Source: Chlorops oryzae
Lineage: Eukaryota; Arthropoda; Insecta; Diptera; Chloropidae
Direction: 5' to 3'
DNA length: 64,000 nt
NCBI GenBank assembly: GCA_020466095.1
Contig: CM035806.1
Location: forward strand, 137,579,599-137,643,598
The position numbers and the translations under genes were made by a program. Numbering within the stretch: the first letter of the stretch is position 1; the number at the start of each line of letters is the position of its first letter. This document shows, piece by piece, positions 1 through 10,438 of the stretch. Below the pieces are notes generated by a model, which saw only the letters and a list, made by a program, of their open reading frames with translations, ran no database searches and was not told where the DNA came from.

Positions 1-3000
1 AACCCAGATTTTGACTGCATAAACTACGGAAATAGTACACACAACACAGCTAGAACAAATTCGGCAATAGATCTAACTTTCACCAACAAAAATAAACACC
101 ATACAATCTGGAATTGCAAAAACGAACAAATTACCGGAAGTAACCACAGACCGATCATCATAAAAATACAAAAGAATACAGTTAAGATAATCCCAACAAG
201 ACGAATCGACCACAAGAAACTAAACGAAGATTTACACAAATTGAAACTACAAGAAAACATAAAAGACATCACAACACAAATGGAAAATGTAATACTTAAC
301 AGTACCATAAGATTAAGAGAAGAAAACAATTATACACCCAAAAGGTGGTAGAATGAAGAAACAAACAAAAAATCTGGGAAAATAAAAAACAGGCAAGACG
401 AAAATACAACACGATAAGGTCATTTGAAGATTGTCATAGGTTGTGTAAGATAAAAAAAAGAACTGGTTAGACACATAAGAAAAAACACAACGTAATCATT
501 TACTGAATTTATGAATGACTTAACCAACCAGAAAAACTGCAAAGAATGGTAGAAAGATATTAATAGAGTTAAAAAATATGAACAACCAAAAAAAGAAGGA
601 AATAGCTTCTCAGAGGAACAAAAAGCAAAATACTTACAATCATTAGAAAGTCAAAACCAGAAATTAACAAGATGGAACAATAATAGTACAAATAACCCAA
701 AAGAAGAGATTGAAGCCTTTAATGATGAAAATTTTAACAATTTTTAGACACTAGAAACCCGAAATCAACACCAGGGTTGGATAATATAACATATAAAATG
801 CTAATAAATCTCTCGATGAGTCAAAGGAAAAAACTCTTCCAAGCAATAAAAAAAAATATGGAAAGAAGGAATAATACCTAAAGAGTGGCTAGAAATTAAA
901 GTCATCCCAATACATAAAAAGGGACTAGATCCAGCAAATATTAAAAGTTACAGACCAATAAGCTTATTACCCGCACTATTTAAAATAACGCAGGGACTCT
1001 TAAAAAAATACATAGATGATCACATTGAGGAAAACAACATTTTGCCGGATATGACTTATGCATTCCGAAAAAACCACTCGACAACAATATGCATCAATTA
1101 CCTCATAAAAACATAGCAATTTCAAAAAAAAGATAACAGCAAGTAGTGGGAGTGTGCCTAGATATAGGCAAGGCATTCGACAATGTAGACATTGGATTAC
1201 TTGCAAACATATTACAAAGCCAGCAGTTTGATATCAGGGTTATCAAGTGGATCTATGAATTTCTAAGCGAAAGAATACTGGTAATGGGGAAACAAAAACA
1301 GAAGATTGCAATGGGCATATGTCAGGCAAGCGAACTTAGCCCAACCCTCTTCAACTTATACACTGCAGGTCTACACCAAATCAATGACAATCACACAATC
1401 CTCTTTCAATTCGCAGACGACTTCTTCTTGATCACAACACACAAAAATTTTGAAAAAGCAACACATATACTTAAAAAAAAGTTAACGAGTTTGCTAATAA
1501 GTGCTAAGAGTTAAACCTAATGCTTAACTTAAACAAAACAAATATTATACACTTCAATAAAAGAAAGAAACAAATGCATATAGAAATAAATAACACAAAG
1601 CTTAAACAAAAAAATACAATTAAATATCTGGGTAGGACTATTACTAATAACAGTACACCTAGAAAACACATTACAAAGGTGATTGAAGCGACCAAAAAAA
1701 CATGCGCATTCTTAAACATACTAAACTACTGCACAAGAGGTATTCCAGCAAAACAAGCACTGATTCTGTTAAGGGCATCCGCGAGAAGTAAACTAGAATA
1801 CGCGGCATCAACATTTGGAAATCTCAACAAAACAACGCTACGTAAGTTAGAAACCTGCATAACCACAGTACTTAAAAAAAGCCTAGGACTAAGGAAAGCA
1901 ACACCGAACCATATTACGTATCATATGGCAGCAGAATTGCCGCCAAAGTTCGGACTCAAATTCATCACAGCTAAAGAAATAGCTAAAGGAATAGCATACG
2001 ACATGCCTTATGTAAAAACCCTCCAAAATTCGGACAATATAGGAACAAACATGTACAAGGTATACATGGAATTCTTCGAAACATGGCACCAACTAGCAAA
2101 AGTACCAAAAAGGAACAAATTCAATTCGGAAAAACTCAAAATAAGGACAAATTTCTTCCAAGGCGTTACAAGTAGTAAATCAAAAGCTAGCAATGAATTC
2201 ATAGGTCAGATCTTCAAAGAAAAAATTTATGAGATAAAATCGAAAAACTTAGAAATTTATTATACAGACGCATCAATAAAGGATCAATGTACAGGCATTG
2301 CATTGCTACATGAACGAACCCAGACCCTCAAGAGCTACTACACAAACAAAAAATACTCGTCTATGTCTGCAGAGCTTATGGCAATAGGAAGAGCTATCGA
2401 ACATGCAACAGGCCAAAACTATAAGAATATAGCCATACTAATAGATAGTAAAAGCGGAGCAATAGCACTAGCAAACAATCAGACTACAAACTATATTGTA
2501 GAAATCCTACAAGAACATATTGAAAGTAGCAGTATTCAAACGGTGGAAATACACTACGTGCCAGGACACATCAACATTCAAAATAACAAAAAAGTCGACA
2601 AAGCAGCAAAAGAGGCAAGTAAATATGGAACATACTTCAACTGCGCGTGGCCACTGGAGGATGCAATAAACCATATTTACCAGGAAATAACGAAACAATG
2701 GCAAGCATTAATATATAGAAATATCAAAAGATAAAGGAGTTAACTATAATAGAAACTTCCCGAAGCTGACTTATAAACCATGGTTTATAAAATCAATGGT
2801 TCAACTAAATTCAAAAGAAACCAAAATAATAAAAAGAATACTTTCGGGTAAAACTCTAATGAAACACACCTTCAAAAAATTAAACGCAACGGGAATGATG
2901 AATGTGACAGATATCAAGCTATTGAAGATGAAAACCACTTAATTTTCGAACGTAAAAAATATGACAACATTAGAAGAAAATTTAAAAATGGACTTCGTTG

Positions 3001-3065
3001 CATTATGGTTGGATGGAGGATCGGAAAGAAGCGATTCCAACGAAAGGCCAAATTGGCAAAATAAT
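1..3065 (+). mobile_element. I-clade non-LTR retrotransposon, 5' cut by window edge, degenerate
   Basis: The domains come in the order expected for the I clade of LINEs: the end of an apurinic endonuclease (1-351), reverse transcriptase (about 900-1514), thumb (from 1520) and RNase H (about 2240-2630). The endonuclease part keeps SAIDLTFT and a GSNHRPI motif in which the usual SDH aspartate is asparagine. The RT keeps SYRPISLLPALFK near 949, CLDIGKAFDNVD near 1155 and the FADDF catalytic box near 1417. Stops and frameshifts between 352 and 1145 and at 1514 make it a dead copy. RNase H within the ORF2 product separates I/LOA-type elements from jockey. The 3' boundary is approximate. Confidence 0.85.
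1520..2734 (+). pseudogene. RT thumb plus RNase H portion of the I-type LINE ORF2
   Basis: This is the longest open piece of the element, about 404 codons. Its N-terminal third matches the post-catalytic RT/thumb region of LINEs (INNTKLKQKNTIKYLGRTI, the conserved YLG step). The C-terminal part is an RNase H fold with the four acidic/histidine positions visible: YYTDAS, SAELMAIGRA, ILIDSKSGA and HYVPGHINIQNNKKVDKAAK. These would degrade the RNA strand during target-primed reverse transcription. It is out of frame with the upstream RT piece at 1146-1514, so no intact ORF2 remains. A further broken stretch to about 3065 resembles the usual cysteine-rich tail, but the cysteines are mostly lost. 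Confidence 0.8.
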
Positions 3066-3799
3066 TCAAACAGTATGAGCCTTAGTGAAGAAAGGTAAAT
3101 ATGTGCTGAAAGATTTGCAAAGGGAGAATAAATATATTTTTCTTTTAGCTTCGTTAAAAATTTTCGGCTTTCCAAAGAGGCTTTTACAAAGCGAGCTTGG
3201 AAATCCCATTCGTTCCTTTGCGATTACAGCCGAAAGAAAGCTATCAACGACGCTGAAATTTTTGGGACAAGGTGGCACCAACATCAAATTGGTTAAGACT
3301 TAAATTCAGGATTAGCTTTATTTTAATTTTAAATTGTTTGAAATAACTTACATTTCTTTGCTTTTCTCAAACGAAGTGCTACTTCTTTGCCTTTGCGACG
3401 CTAATTAAGGTATAAGTTTTCCCTAAAATAAATATTATTCCTCTTTTAAGGAAGAAATTGTGAAAAAACTCATATTTTCTTGCTTTGGCACACAACTCGT
3501 CAGCTCTTTACCTAACGAATAGAAATTGCGTTTATCGAACAGTTTTGACAGGTAGAAACGCGATCCGTAATTACCTGCATACGCAAATCGCGAAAGGGAA
3601 AATATTAATTGCGTTTCCCGCGAGCATATTGTCACATTTCGCGAACTATAACACCGAATTTTCGATAGCGTTCAAAAAAGTTGCGTTCACGCAAACCATA
3701 ATAGGGGCCCAGGTTTCTTGCAAAAGTTGCTATTTCCACTTCCTTTTGGTCTTTGCTTATTGTCTTTTGCTTTTCATTTTTCATCGGTATAGATAGCTG
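3066..3799. other. No gene recognised
   Basis: The stretch lies between the I-type LINE and a copia gag remnant. Short frames exist on both strands but none shows a domain. Part of it may be copia pol or LTR sequence belonging to the minus-strand remnant that follows; I could not identify an LTR end or a pol motif. Confidence 0.4.
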
Positions 3800-4482
3800 T
3801 TGCTGTTGCTTTCACCACTTTCGTGACATCATAATAGTCTCTTCATTATCTAGATGCTCGGTTAGTCGCTCAATATTATGTCTATCACGAGGCACTGCAT
3901 ACCGCGTCGTTCGAACATGATCATATTTATTTGGTAGGCTACTTAGGATTTTAGCAATGATCATAGTCCGTGTCCTTCAGTCTCTGCGCTATAGATATGA
4001 CATTGGAAACAAATTCAACAATCTGTTCGTCATCAGACATTTTGATGCTCATGAACTTTTCCAAGGGAACCTGTGCAGACTGTTCGCTCTTTTCAGCATG
4101 TGTTTCTTTTCATTTCGACCACATTTGTTCTGCAGTTGTGCATTCAGTGAGGTACTTAAATTGTTCTAACTTTATCCCTCTCATAATAGAAGCTTTTGCT
4201 TCTCCGTGCTTCTCGTCCCATTGCAGGGAGTTTTGCGCTGTTCGCTGCTCTGTACCTATAATGTACGACCTCACTTCATTTTATGATATATAAGTTTCCA
4301 TCTGACGACGCCACAATTGATAGTTTTGTCCGATGAATATGGTAAACTCTTTGTTCACTCATACTTGTTACAGCGATACTTTGAATTGTTGAAGTTCCAA
4401 AATTTCTTCTCTCGATGACGCTTTCTATAAAGACTGCTGCATCCGCTAGGATTTCTTCCGGTGAAGAATTGTTTCTTTCCAT
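3800..4482 (-). pseudogene. Ty1/copia-type gag (UBN2-like) remnant
   Basis: Read on the minus strand, three alternating frames reassemble the copia gag order. An N-terminal HIHR...NY.LW-like start lies near 4330. A middle section with LEQFKYLTECTTAEQMW and FMSIKMSDDEQIVEFV follows, and then SSLPNKYDHVRTTRYAV and HNIERLTEHLDNEETIMMS near 3840-3930. The order and spacing match the gag-polypeptide of LTR copia-type (UBN2). At least two frameshifts and internal stops are present. Its start resembles that of the copia element at 30668 (YQIHRFDGTNYKLW), so both may come from related lineages. No zinc knuckle or LTR was found beside it. Confidence 0.7.
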
Positions 4483-4869
4483 AAAACAGCAAAGGTATAA
4501 GCGCTTGATCCATAACCTGTTACCGCTGAGCGGTAAAAGAAGCTGAGAATAAAAACTCTAACACTCTGCAATTGATAAAACGTTAATATTGTTTTAAAGT
4601 AAATATGTTTTATTAAATGATGCTTCGAAAAAGAACTTATAAAAACTCAAGCGAGAAATTAGCACAAGACTTGCGTTTGTATCAAAAGCCGGAAACGGAA
4701 GGGAGAGTAAAAAAAAAACATAAATGTAACAAAGAGGAAAGTCAAACTTTATACTGACAGGAACAGCGTTACCAGATAATTATAAAAAAGCTAATGTATA
4801 AAGTGATTATCTTAGCACAAATTGTCTAATATATCGAATTTGAAAATGTTGATAAATTTTCGAAAAGTA
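4483..4869. other. No gene recognised, AT-rich
   Basis: No coding or repeat signature was recognised. The sequence does not visibly match the region beyond the second leader copy at 47240, so it is probably older flanking DNA rather than part of the leader element. Confidence 0.35.
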
Positions 4870-5132
4870 GCCCTGAACATTGCGCACATTTTGCCACGAA
4901 GGCCAATATCATTTTTACATTTTTTTTCAATTGCCACGAAGGCCAAATATAATCCTTATTTCCAAAAAAAAAAAACCAAAAATATATGTCTTATTTCTCC
5001 GTTAATCGCCAAGAAGGCAAGTTTTTTTTGAGTTATATTATTTAAAGTGAAAAACAGCCATCCGCGTCGCGCAATCGACAAACCAAAACCAACCCAGGAG
5101 AAAATTCCTCAACTCCTCGACAACGCAAACAG

Positions 5133-5138
5133 GTACGT
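5133..5138 (+). promoter_or_regulatory. Conserved donor-like site AG/GTACGT in leader copy 1
   Basis: The hexamer GTACGT after CAG is present at the same place in leader copy 2 (46974-46979, minus strand), although the flanking bases have diverged. It fits a 5' splice donor that could make a subgenomic RNA. Splicing itself is inference. Confidence 0.35.
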
Positions 5139-5169
5139 TAGCCCTTTAATTGTCCCTGACAGTAACATT

Positions 5170-5188
5170 TGGCGATCCCGTGCCAGGA
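5170..5188 (+). promoter_or_regulatory. Primer-binding-site-like sequence, copy 1
   Basis: TGGCGATCCCGTGCCAGGA begins with TGG, as expected for the complement of a tRNA 3' end, and resembles the tRNA-Arg-type sites of fly LTR elements. It is identical in copy 2 at 46926-46944 (minus). The assignment to a tRNA is from memory of the general pattern. Confidence 0.45.
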
Positions 5189-5673
5189 GCCTGGAATCAG
5201 GTTCGGGAGGACCAACCTGTATGTAAAAGGGGAAGTGCGCCACGTGCATCACGCCCTGACCTTCATTTGCCCTGGTGCAATTTCAAGGGCACTGACTACA
5301 GGTCAAAGCGCGTGCAGCAGATCACGCAATAGAAGCGTGGACGATCCCTTTCCTGTCTACTTGAGCATTTTACAGTGCTAGCGTACCCGTTGCCGTTCGG
5401 CGTGAACGGTGGTTTGTACAAGGCAAATAGAGCAACAACAACATAGAGGTCTGACGACATGTTGTCTATTTGTCGGTTTCTCGTTCCCTTCAGTTGAGAA
5501 CGAAGAGAGAGAGTAGGCCGACGAGCGAATTGTTTTTTCTTCCGTTTTTGGCTCTCTGAAAGGCTTTGCGAAACCGGTTTCTTGCTTAGATTGTTCTTTT
5601 TTCGTGCAAATTTCGTTCTCATTTCGAACAAAGACCACACATACACATCTCCAATAGCCCTTAGTGTTCACGC

Positions 5674-5685
5674 GGGTGGATATAT
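5674..5685. repeat. Target-site duplication, left, of the jockey LINE
   Basis: GGGTGGATATAT here is repeated exactly at 6630-6641. The two copies bracket the LINE and its poly(A) tail, so this is a 12 bp target-site duplication. Confidence 0.85.
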
Positions 5686-5767
5686 TTTTTTTTTTGCACG
5701 TATTTTTATTATTGTATCTTCAAAAAACTTATGAACTAACAATAAGTGAGAAATCTTAATACTAGAA

Positions 5768-5799
<32 letters not shown>

Positions 5800-6629
5800 T
5801 ATATATTATTTGGGCTCCGGTCCAAGCCAATGCATGGATTAGGCTGCCTTTAGTGTGGTTAATTGCTCAAAGGCTGTAATAGGAGAATTAGTGCTGATAG
5901 AGAGAAGGCAGGTCACGCCTCTTGAGCCGTGTGTAGCTGTTTGTTAAGAACAAATTTCTGACTAATGAGTTCGGATGTTGAGACAACCGAGTGCTGTATT
6001 TGCGACTTAATGAAATAAGTTCGTTTTTGACCATCGGGATACAAAGGTCCTTGTGTATGTTTTCGTTCTTAATGAACCATGGAGCACCAGTGATAGTCCG
6101 AAGGATTTTAGACTGTGAGCGTTGTATAATGTCTGTTATAGAATTACTCGCTTTTCCCCAGAGCTGGGAGCCATAAGTCCATATAGGCTTCAGTGTTGCG
6201 TTATAAAGAAGCAGTTTGTGTTCGAGCCGCAATCTTGACTTACTGTTGAGTATCCAGTGCAGTTTTTGGGCGCTCAGCTTCATTTGGGTGCGTTTTGCCT
6301 CAATATGCTTGCGCCATGTGATTCGGCGATCTAAGTGAATGCCTAGATATCTCACTTCATTGGCCTGTGGAACTCGTGTGTTGTTAAGCATAATTGGAGG
6401 GCAAGTCTCGCGACGCAGCGTGAAAGTTATGTGGGTGCATTTGCTTTCATTTACTTTTATTCTCCAGTTCGCAAGCCAGTCTTCAACAATATGAAGATGA
6501 TTATTAAGAACTCGAGAGGCGACCGCAGGGTCGTTGTGTGCATACAAAATTGCTGTGTCATCTGCAAATGTAGATGTGAATAGCTCTGGGGAAACAGGCA
6601 GGTCAGCCGTGTATATCAAATATAATAAT
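5686..6629 (-). mobile_element. 5'-truncated jockey-type LINE with poly(A) and 12 bp TSD
   Basis: The element is 944 bp. On its own (minus) strand it starts inside the RT at the GPLLYLIYTADLP step before the catalytic box and ends in an A-run adjoining the left TSD at 5686. Truncation at the 5' end, a 3' A-tail and a long TSD are the signature of target-primed reverse transcription. It landed inside the LTR leader copy 1, splitting it. A TA microsatellite (about 5767-5796) sits in its 3' untranslated region. Confidence 0.9.
5888..6629 (-). pseudogene. Jockey-clade reverse transcriptase C-terminal part
   Basis: About 245 codons are open. Visible landmarks are LLYLIYTADLPVSPE, the catalytic box STFADDTAILY, the NESKCTHITFT and EVRYLGIHLDRRITW thumb motifs, and the KPIWTYGSQLWGKAS and RSQSKILRTITGAPW motifs typical of jockey-like ORF2 C-termini. 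The frame carries on past 6629 into unrelated leader sequence to 6796, which is chance read-through across the insertion junction. Lacking endonuclease and most of the RT fingers, it cannot be autonomous. The intact frame suggests a fairly recent insertion. Confidence 0.88.
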
Positions 6630-7065
6630 GGGTGGATATATGTATGTGCAATTGCATAGAGACAGACACACAACACATTTAGTGCGTAGGTCAGTTTCGC
6701 ATTGTGTGACGATATTTGGTGGCAATCTTGTTCAACCAGCGAGCGAACATCGAAAATCGAGCACACAACAAACGAGAATTCTCGAAACAAGAGCAAAGCA
6801 CTTGTATGTCAGCTCCGTCGCTTGTTGTTTTTTCTAACATATGCCGGCGCTCTGTTAATAGTTGTGTTTGAAAATTGATGATCTTATGCGAAAAATTTGC
6901 GAACAAATAAAAGTATTGAATTTTGGAACTTGTTGTGATTTATTTACTATATTGAAACGATTTGATTTTCTCTTATTGAAATTGGGGTTGCAAGAAATTT
7001 GTGGAGTGTTGCGAAGGTGAATGTAAAAAAATTTAGGTAGGCTAAATAGACTTATCGAGTGCAGT

Positions 7066-8336
7066 TATCATGATGGGAGACTTAAACATAAAATGGTTTA
7101 GTGACACCTTATACAAAAACTGGTTGAATCAAATAATTACAGACAACGCGCTCAAACAAATTGTTGATGAGCCTACGAGGATAACGGAAAATTCCGCAAT
7201 ATTGATTGATTATGTAATCACAAACATAAAAGAGATTATTGTGCGCAGTAACAAAATGTGTAAGATTAGCGACCACGAATCATTGAAAATAGTCATTAAT
7301 ATGTGAAATCCGATAAGAGTCGCGAGAGGCAGAAGCATAAAGATAGTGCAATTCAATAAAAGGCAATTCTGTGATAAGCTGGAAAATAGTGATATAGTAA
7401 ATTTAAGAAACCTGGCAAACTGTGATGAAATGGCTGTGATATTTAGAGACAATATAACGAGTGCGCTTATAAGTATGAGTACAATAAAGACTGTTAAGAT
7501 AGGAACGAACTGTGATATGTGGTTCAATAGCAGGCTGCAAAGCATACGAAGCCAAAAAATTTATTACTATGAAATTGCAAAAATAACACAAAGTGCGGGC
7601 GATTGGTGGGAATATAGAAACTGCAGAAATAAGTACGTGGTCGAGCTGAAAAAAGCCAAAAACAGTTAAATTCAAGAAGCAATTGTTAACTCGAGCGACC
7701 AAAAATCAATGTGGCAAAATATAAAAAAGTTTGTGCTAAAGGATGTAGAATAATGTAGAATTGGTAGAAACGGAGAGCATAGCTAAAAGCCTAAACGATT
7801 ATTTTATAGACAGTATAAAATCAATACATGAAAGCATTCAAAGCGTGAGCTATAAAAATTATATTTGTGAAACAATAACCAATTTTCGCTTTAAAGAAAT
7901 AAATTCAAATGAGCTAAAGAACATAATAAAAAATATGAACAACAAAAAAGACTTCAAACTTTTGTCAGCGAGTATGTTAACAGCGGCCTCCGAAGTTATT
8001 GGACCAAGCCTACTAAGGGTACTAAATTTATCATTGTGAGATGGAGTCTTCCCGGAGTGTTGGAAGGAAGCGAGAGTCAGTCCGATAGGAAAGGTGAACA
8101 AACCGGAAAGGCCAGAGAATTTCCGACGTGTGAATACCCTCCAAATGGAAAGTAAGATTCTACAGAAAATCGTACACAGCCAGCTGTCGGAATATTTGGA
8201 ACGCTATAAAGTACTCTCCGAGAATCAATCAGGCTTTAAGAGAAACCATAGCTGCGAATCGTTATTAAACCTTATTGTCGCTAAATGGAAGGAAGAATTA
8301 GATGCAAAGAACAGTATAGTGGCAGTCTTGAAATTT
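7066..8336 (+). pseudogene. Second non-LTR retrotransposon remnant: endonuclease end and RT N-part
   Basis: The piece 7070-7306 reads as an endonuclease C-terminus (MMGDLNIKWF, EPTRITENSAILIDYVITN, then SDHESLKIV). The next piece (7346-7669) is the spacer found between endonuclease and RT. Pieces 7761-8039 and 8094-8336 carry RT fingers (GVFPECWKEARVSPIGKV, PENFRRVNTLQMESKILQKI, SENQSGFKRNHSCESLLNL). Several stops and frameshifts separate the pieces. The RT ends just before the first catalytic motif, where a different LINE begins. The clade is uncertain (CR1/L2-like is plausible) because neither the catalytic box nor a 3' end is left. Confidence 0.7.
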
Positions 8337-8344
8337 GGTGATAA

Positions 8345-8635
8345 AAATCACGCTACAAACTATGAGCAATCTCACAACAGACTAAGGTCTCTGTCAGGCC
8401 TCATATTTGACACTGAAAAACTGAGATGGGCTATAAATTCTTTCAGTCCATTCAAGTCTCCGGGGGAAGACGGCATTTTTCGGCTGTTCTTCAGAACGGC
8501 ATAGACGTCCTTTCTGAAACAATTAATCGCCCTTTTCCAGGCTAGTCTCTTTTGGGGGTATATACCCAAACCTTGGAGAGAAGTTAAAGTGGTCTTCATA
8601 CCAAAATATGGTAACAGACTCAGTGAAGACGCTAA
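8345..8635 (+). pseudogene. LOA-like RT, fingers part
   Basis: The sequence reads KLRWAINSFSPFKSPGEDGIF, then GYIPKPWREVKVVFIPKYG and SEDAK before the insertion at 8636. This matches the related copy at 28540-29196 (AFKLFSSFKAPGADGIFRALLQ). A stop near 8502 makes it non-functional. Confidence 0.8.
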
Positions 8636-8935
8636 AGGTAGAAACACTCTCACATTGCGCCGCAGTGTCATCTGTCACATAGAAATCAAAATGTATGAAA
8701 ATGTATGAAAGCAGACACTCAAAAAATCAGCGTGGCATAGCGTTCTATAGAGTTTAGTTTTCTGTGCTAATTTGACAGCTGTAGTGTTGCCATTGTTTGG
8801 AGACTTGCACTTATTTCTGGCAGAGCTGCCCTTTCTAGTTCATTTCCATATTGATTTGCTGTGCGTCACTGTTAACTACAAATTTTCTCTATGCCATGCC
8901 ACGCAGTGCGCCGCAGTGAGTAAGTGTTTCTACCT
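8636..8935. mobile_element. 300 bp TIR element with TAA target duplication (TAA-1)
   Basis: The terminal inverted repeats start AGGTAGAAACACT and share roughly 30 bp with mismatches. TAA lies directly outside both ends (8633-8635 and 8936-8938). A 3 bp TWA duplication fits PIF/Harbinger-type non-autonomous elements. Excising it with one TAA restores the LINE reading EDAK-SYRPISL in frame. It carries no transposase ORF. Confidence 0.85.
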
Positions 8936-9207
8936 TAAGTCTTACAGACCAATAAGTCTCACATCTTTTCTGCTGAAAACTATGGAAAGATTAATTGATC
9001 TTTACATTCGTGCGGAATCGTTGAATACTCAACCTCTGCATAGTACGCAATTCGCTTATTCCAAATGGAAATCAACCGAGTTGGCCTTGCATAGCCTTGT
9101 GTGCAAAATTGAAAAACCCTACAATAACAAAGAAACTGTTCTGTGCGCTTTCTGTGACATTGAAGGGACATTTGACAACACGAGTTATGGCTCAATAACA
9201 ATAACAT
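8936..9207 (+). pseudogene. LOA-like RT, palm start
   Basis: It reads SYRPISLTSFLLKTMERLID, QFAYSKWKSTELALHSLV and FCDIEGTFDNTSYGS, the last being the first catalytic motif of the RT (D of CDIEG). It continues in frame after 11733 once the inserts are removed. Confidence 0.8.
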
Positions 9208-9210
9208 TAA

Positions 9211-10436
9211 TATGCCATTCAGACGAGCATCGAAATCCCGGGATTTCAGCACTTGGATTTCGTGAAATCCACATCGAAATCCAAGCGTTCATACGACAAA
9301 TATCGCATACGAGAGGATTTGGTTTGACAGCCATTCATCTATTTGCAGTGCGGCCAATTTTAGGGAAATTTCCTGAAAGAGTTTTAGGTATTTTTTTTTT
9401 TTTAAACAAAAAATGACTTGTAGGGACAGAAGGACAGATTTCTTGAAATCGGCAAATGTACGGAATTTGTGATGTATTCCAAAATATTAAATAAATTTTG
9501 TATAAATTTGGTTGTCATAAAATTAAAAAAAAAAAACTAAATAAAAACTATGCCAACCTGTGTTTATATGACAAATTTCGGTAGAAGCTATCGTTAAGTG
9601 TCGATAGTCTACAAATATGCAAAATTAATATAGTATTTGTATAGGCCTTTTTGAATAAATTGAAAATTATTTTATTTACCGCTACAAGATCAGGCCTATT
9701 CATATTTTGAATGAAATCATTTTTACTTGAACAACAACAACAAAATGAATTATTGAAAGAAAGTTTTTATTTAAAAAAAAAAACAAAATTTCAAATGACT
9801 TTAGGTACGAGTCAGAGTTCCAGACTGCGCTGAAAGATTTTCAAAAATATTAGCCTACCATATTCATGGCCACTCACACATTTTTGTAGGCAAGAGGCAA
9901 ATTATTTAAAAAAAAAATAAAACGATATTTGTTGTAGGGGAAAACGTAAAGATTTGTAGGGATTTTTTTTTAGTTTGTAGGGAATTTTTTGTTTGCGTGT
10001 GGCAGCATTGCCTGTTTGTTTTCTTTGGTTTTTTCATGATACAAGAAAACAAGATAGCGCCACTTGAGAGAGGAATCGTCACAAACTCAAAATCGCGATT
10101 CGTTGTTGTTGTTTCCCATGTTAAACCGGTTTTTTACTTTTTTGAATAGCATGGGAAACAACAACAATTTCACGCTCAGTGACGTCACAAACTCAATTTG
10201 CGGCTCTCAGAGAGAGCCTCAAAATAGCGGTACTGAAGTGGCGCTATCTTGTTTTCATTTCTTGTTGCATTCAGTTTGTTCCGGATTTCCCTTGGGATTT
10301 CGTTTAAATCCAATTTCTGAGCGGATTTCGTTTGACATTTATTTGTATGGGAAATCCTCTGGATTTCGACTGTATATCGACTGAAATCATTAAAAGTTCC
10401 GAAATCCCGGGATTTCGATGTCGTCTGAATGGCATA
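9211..10436. mobile_element. 1226 bp TIR element with TAA target duplication (TAA-2)
   Basis: The ends are inverted copies of TATGCCATTCAGACGA followed by CATCGAAATCCCGGGATTT-like sequence. TAA precedes the left end (9208-9210). On the right the TA of the duplication is at 10437-10438 and its last A is at 11734, because a mariner inserted in it. Inside are secondary inverted repeats, including a GGGAAACAACAACA pair near 10120-10165 and GGATTTCG repeats. No transposase is encoded. PIF/Harbinger-type is likely from the 3 bp duplication. Confidence 0.82.
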
Positions 10437-10438
10437 TA

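Larger units (their letters stand above)
4870..7025 (+). mobile_element. LTR-element leader family, copy 1 (interrupted by a jockey LINE)
   Basis: The segments 4870-5673 and 6642-7025 match, in the same order, the minus-strand sequence 47240-46025. Shared landmarks are several GCCACGAAGGCC-like motifs, the CGCGTCGCGCAATCGACA block, a CAG/GTACGT donor-like site, a tRNA-primer-site-like sequence, CGTGCATCACGCCCTGACC, AATAGAAGCGTGGACGATCC, an AATAAA-containing AT block and an end near GTGTTGCGAAGGTGA. This is the untranslated leader, possibly with LTR sequence, of a retroelement. In copy 2 it leads into a gag-like ORF at 45657. The superfamily is not determined. Short ORFs inside it are not conserved between copies and are not called. 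Confidence 0.6.

Noticed and set aside
5150..5671. Several ORFs of 60-116 codons on both strands in the LTR leader
   Set aside because: Copy 2 (46553-46945) has similar frames only in part, and the frame is not conserved by third-position changes. They are shadows of a conserved untranslated leader.
6630..6796. N-terminal extension of the jockey RT frame
   Set aside because: It lies outside the TSD and belongs to the leader element. The fusion is a chance open frame across the junction.
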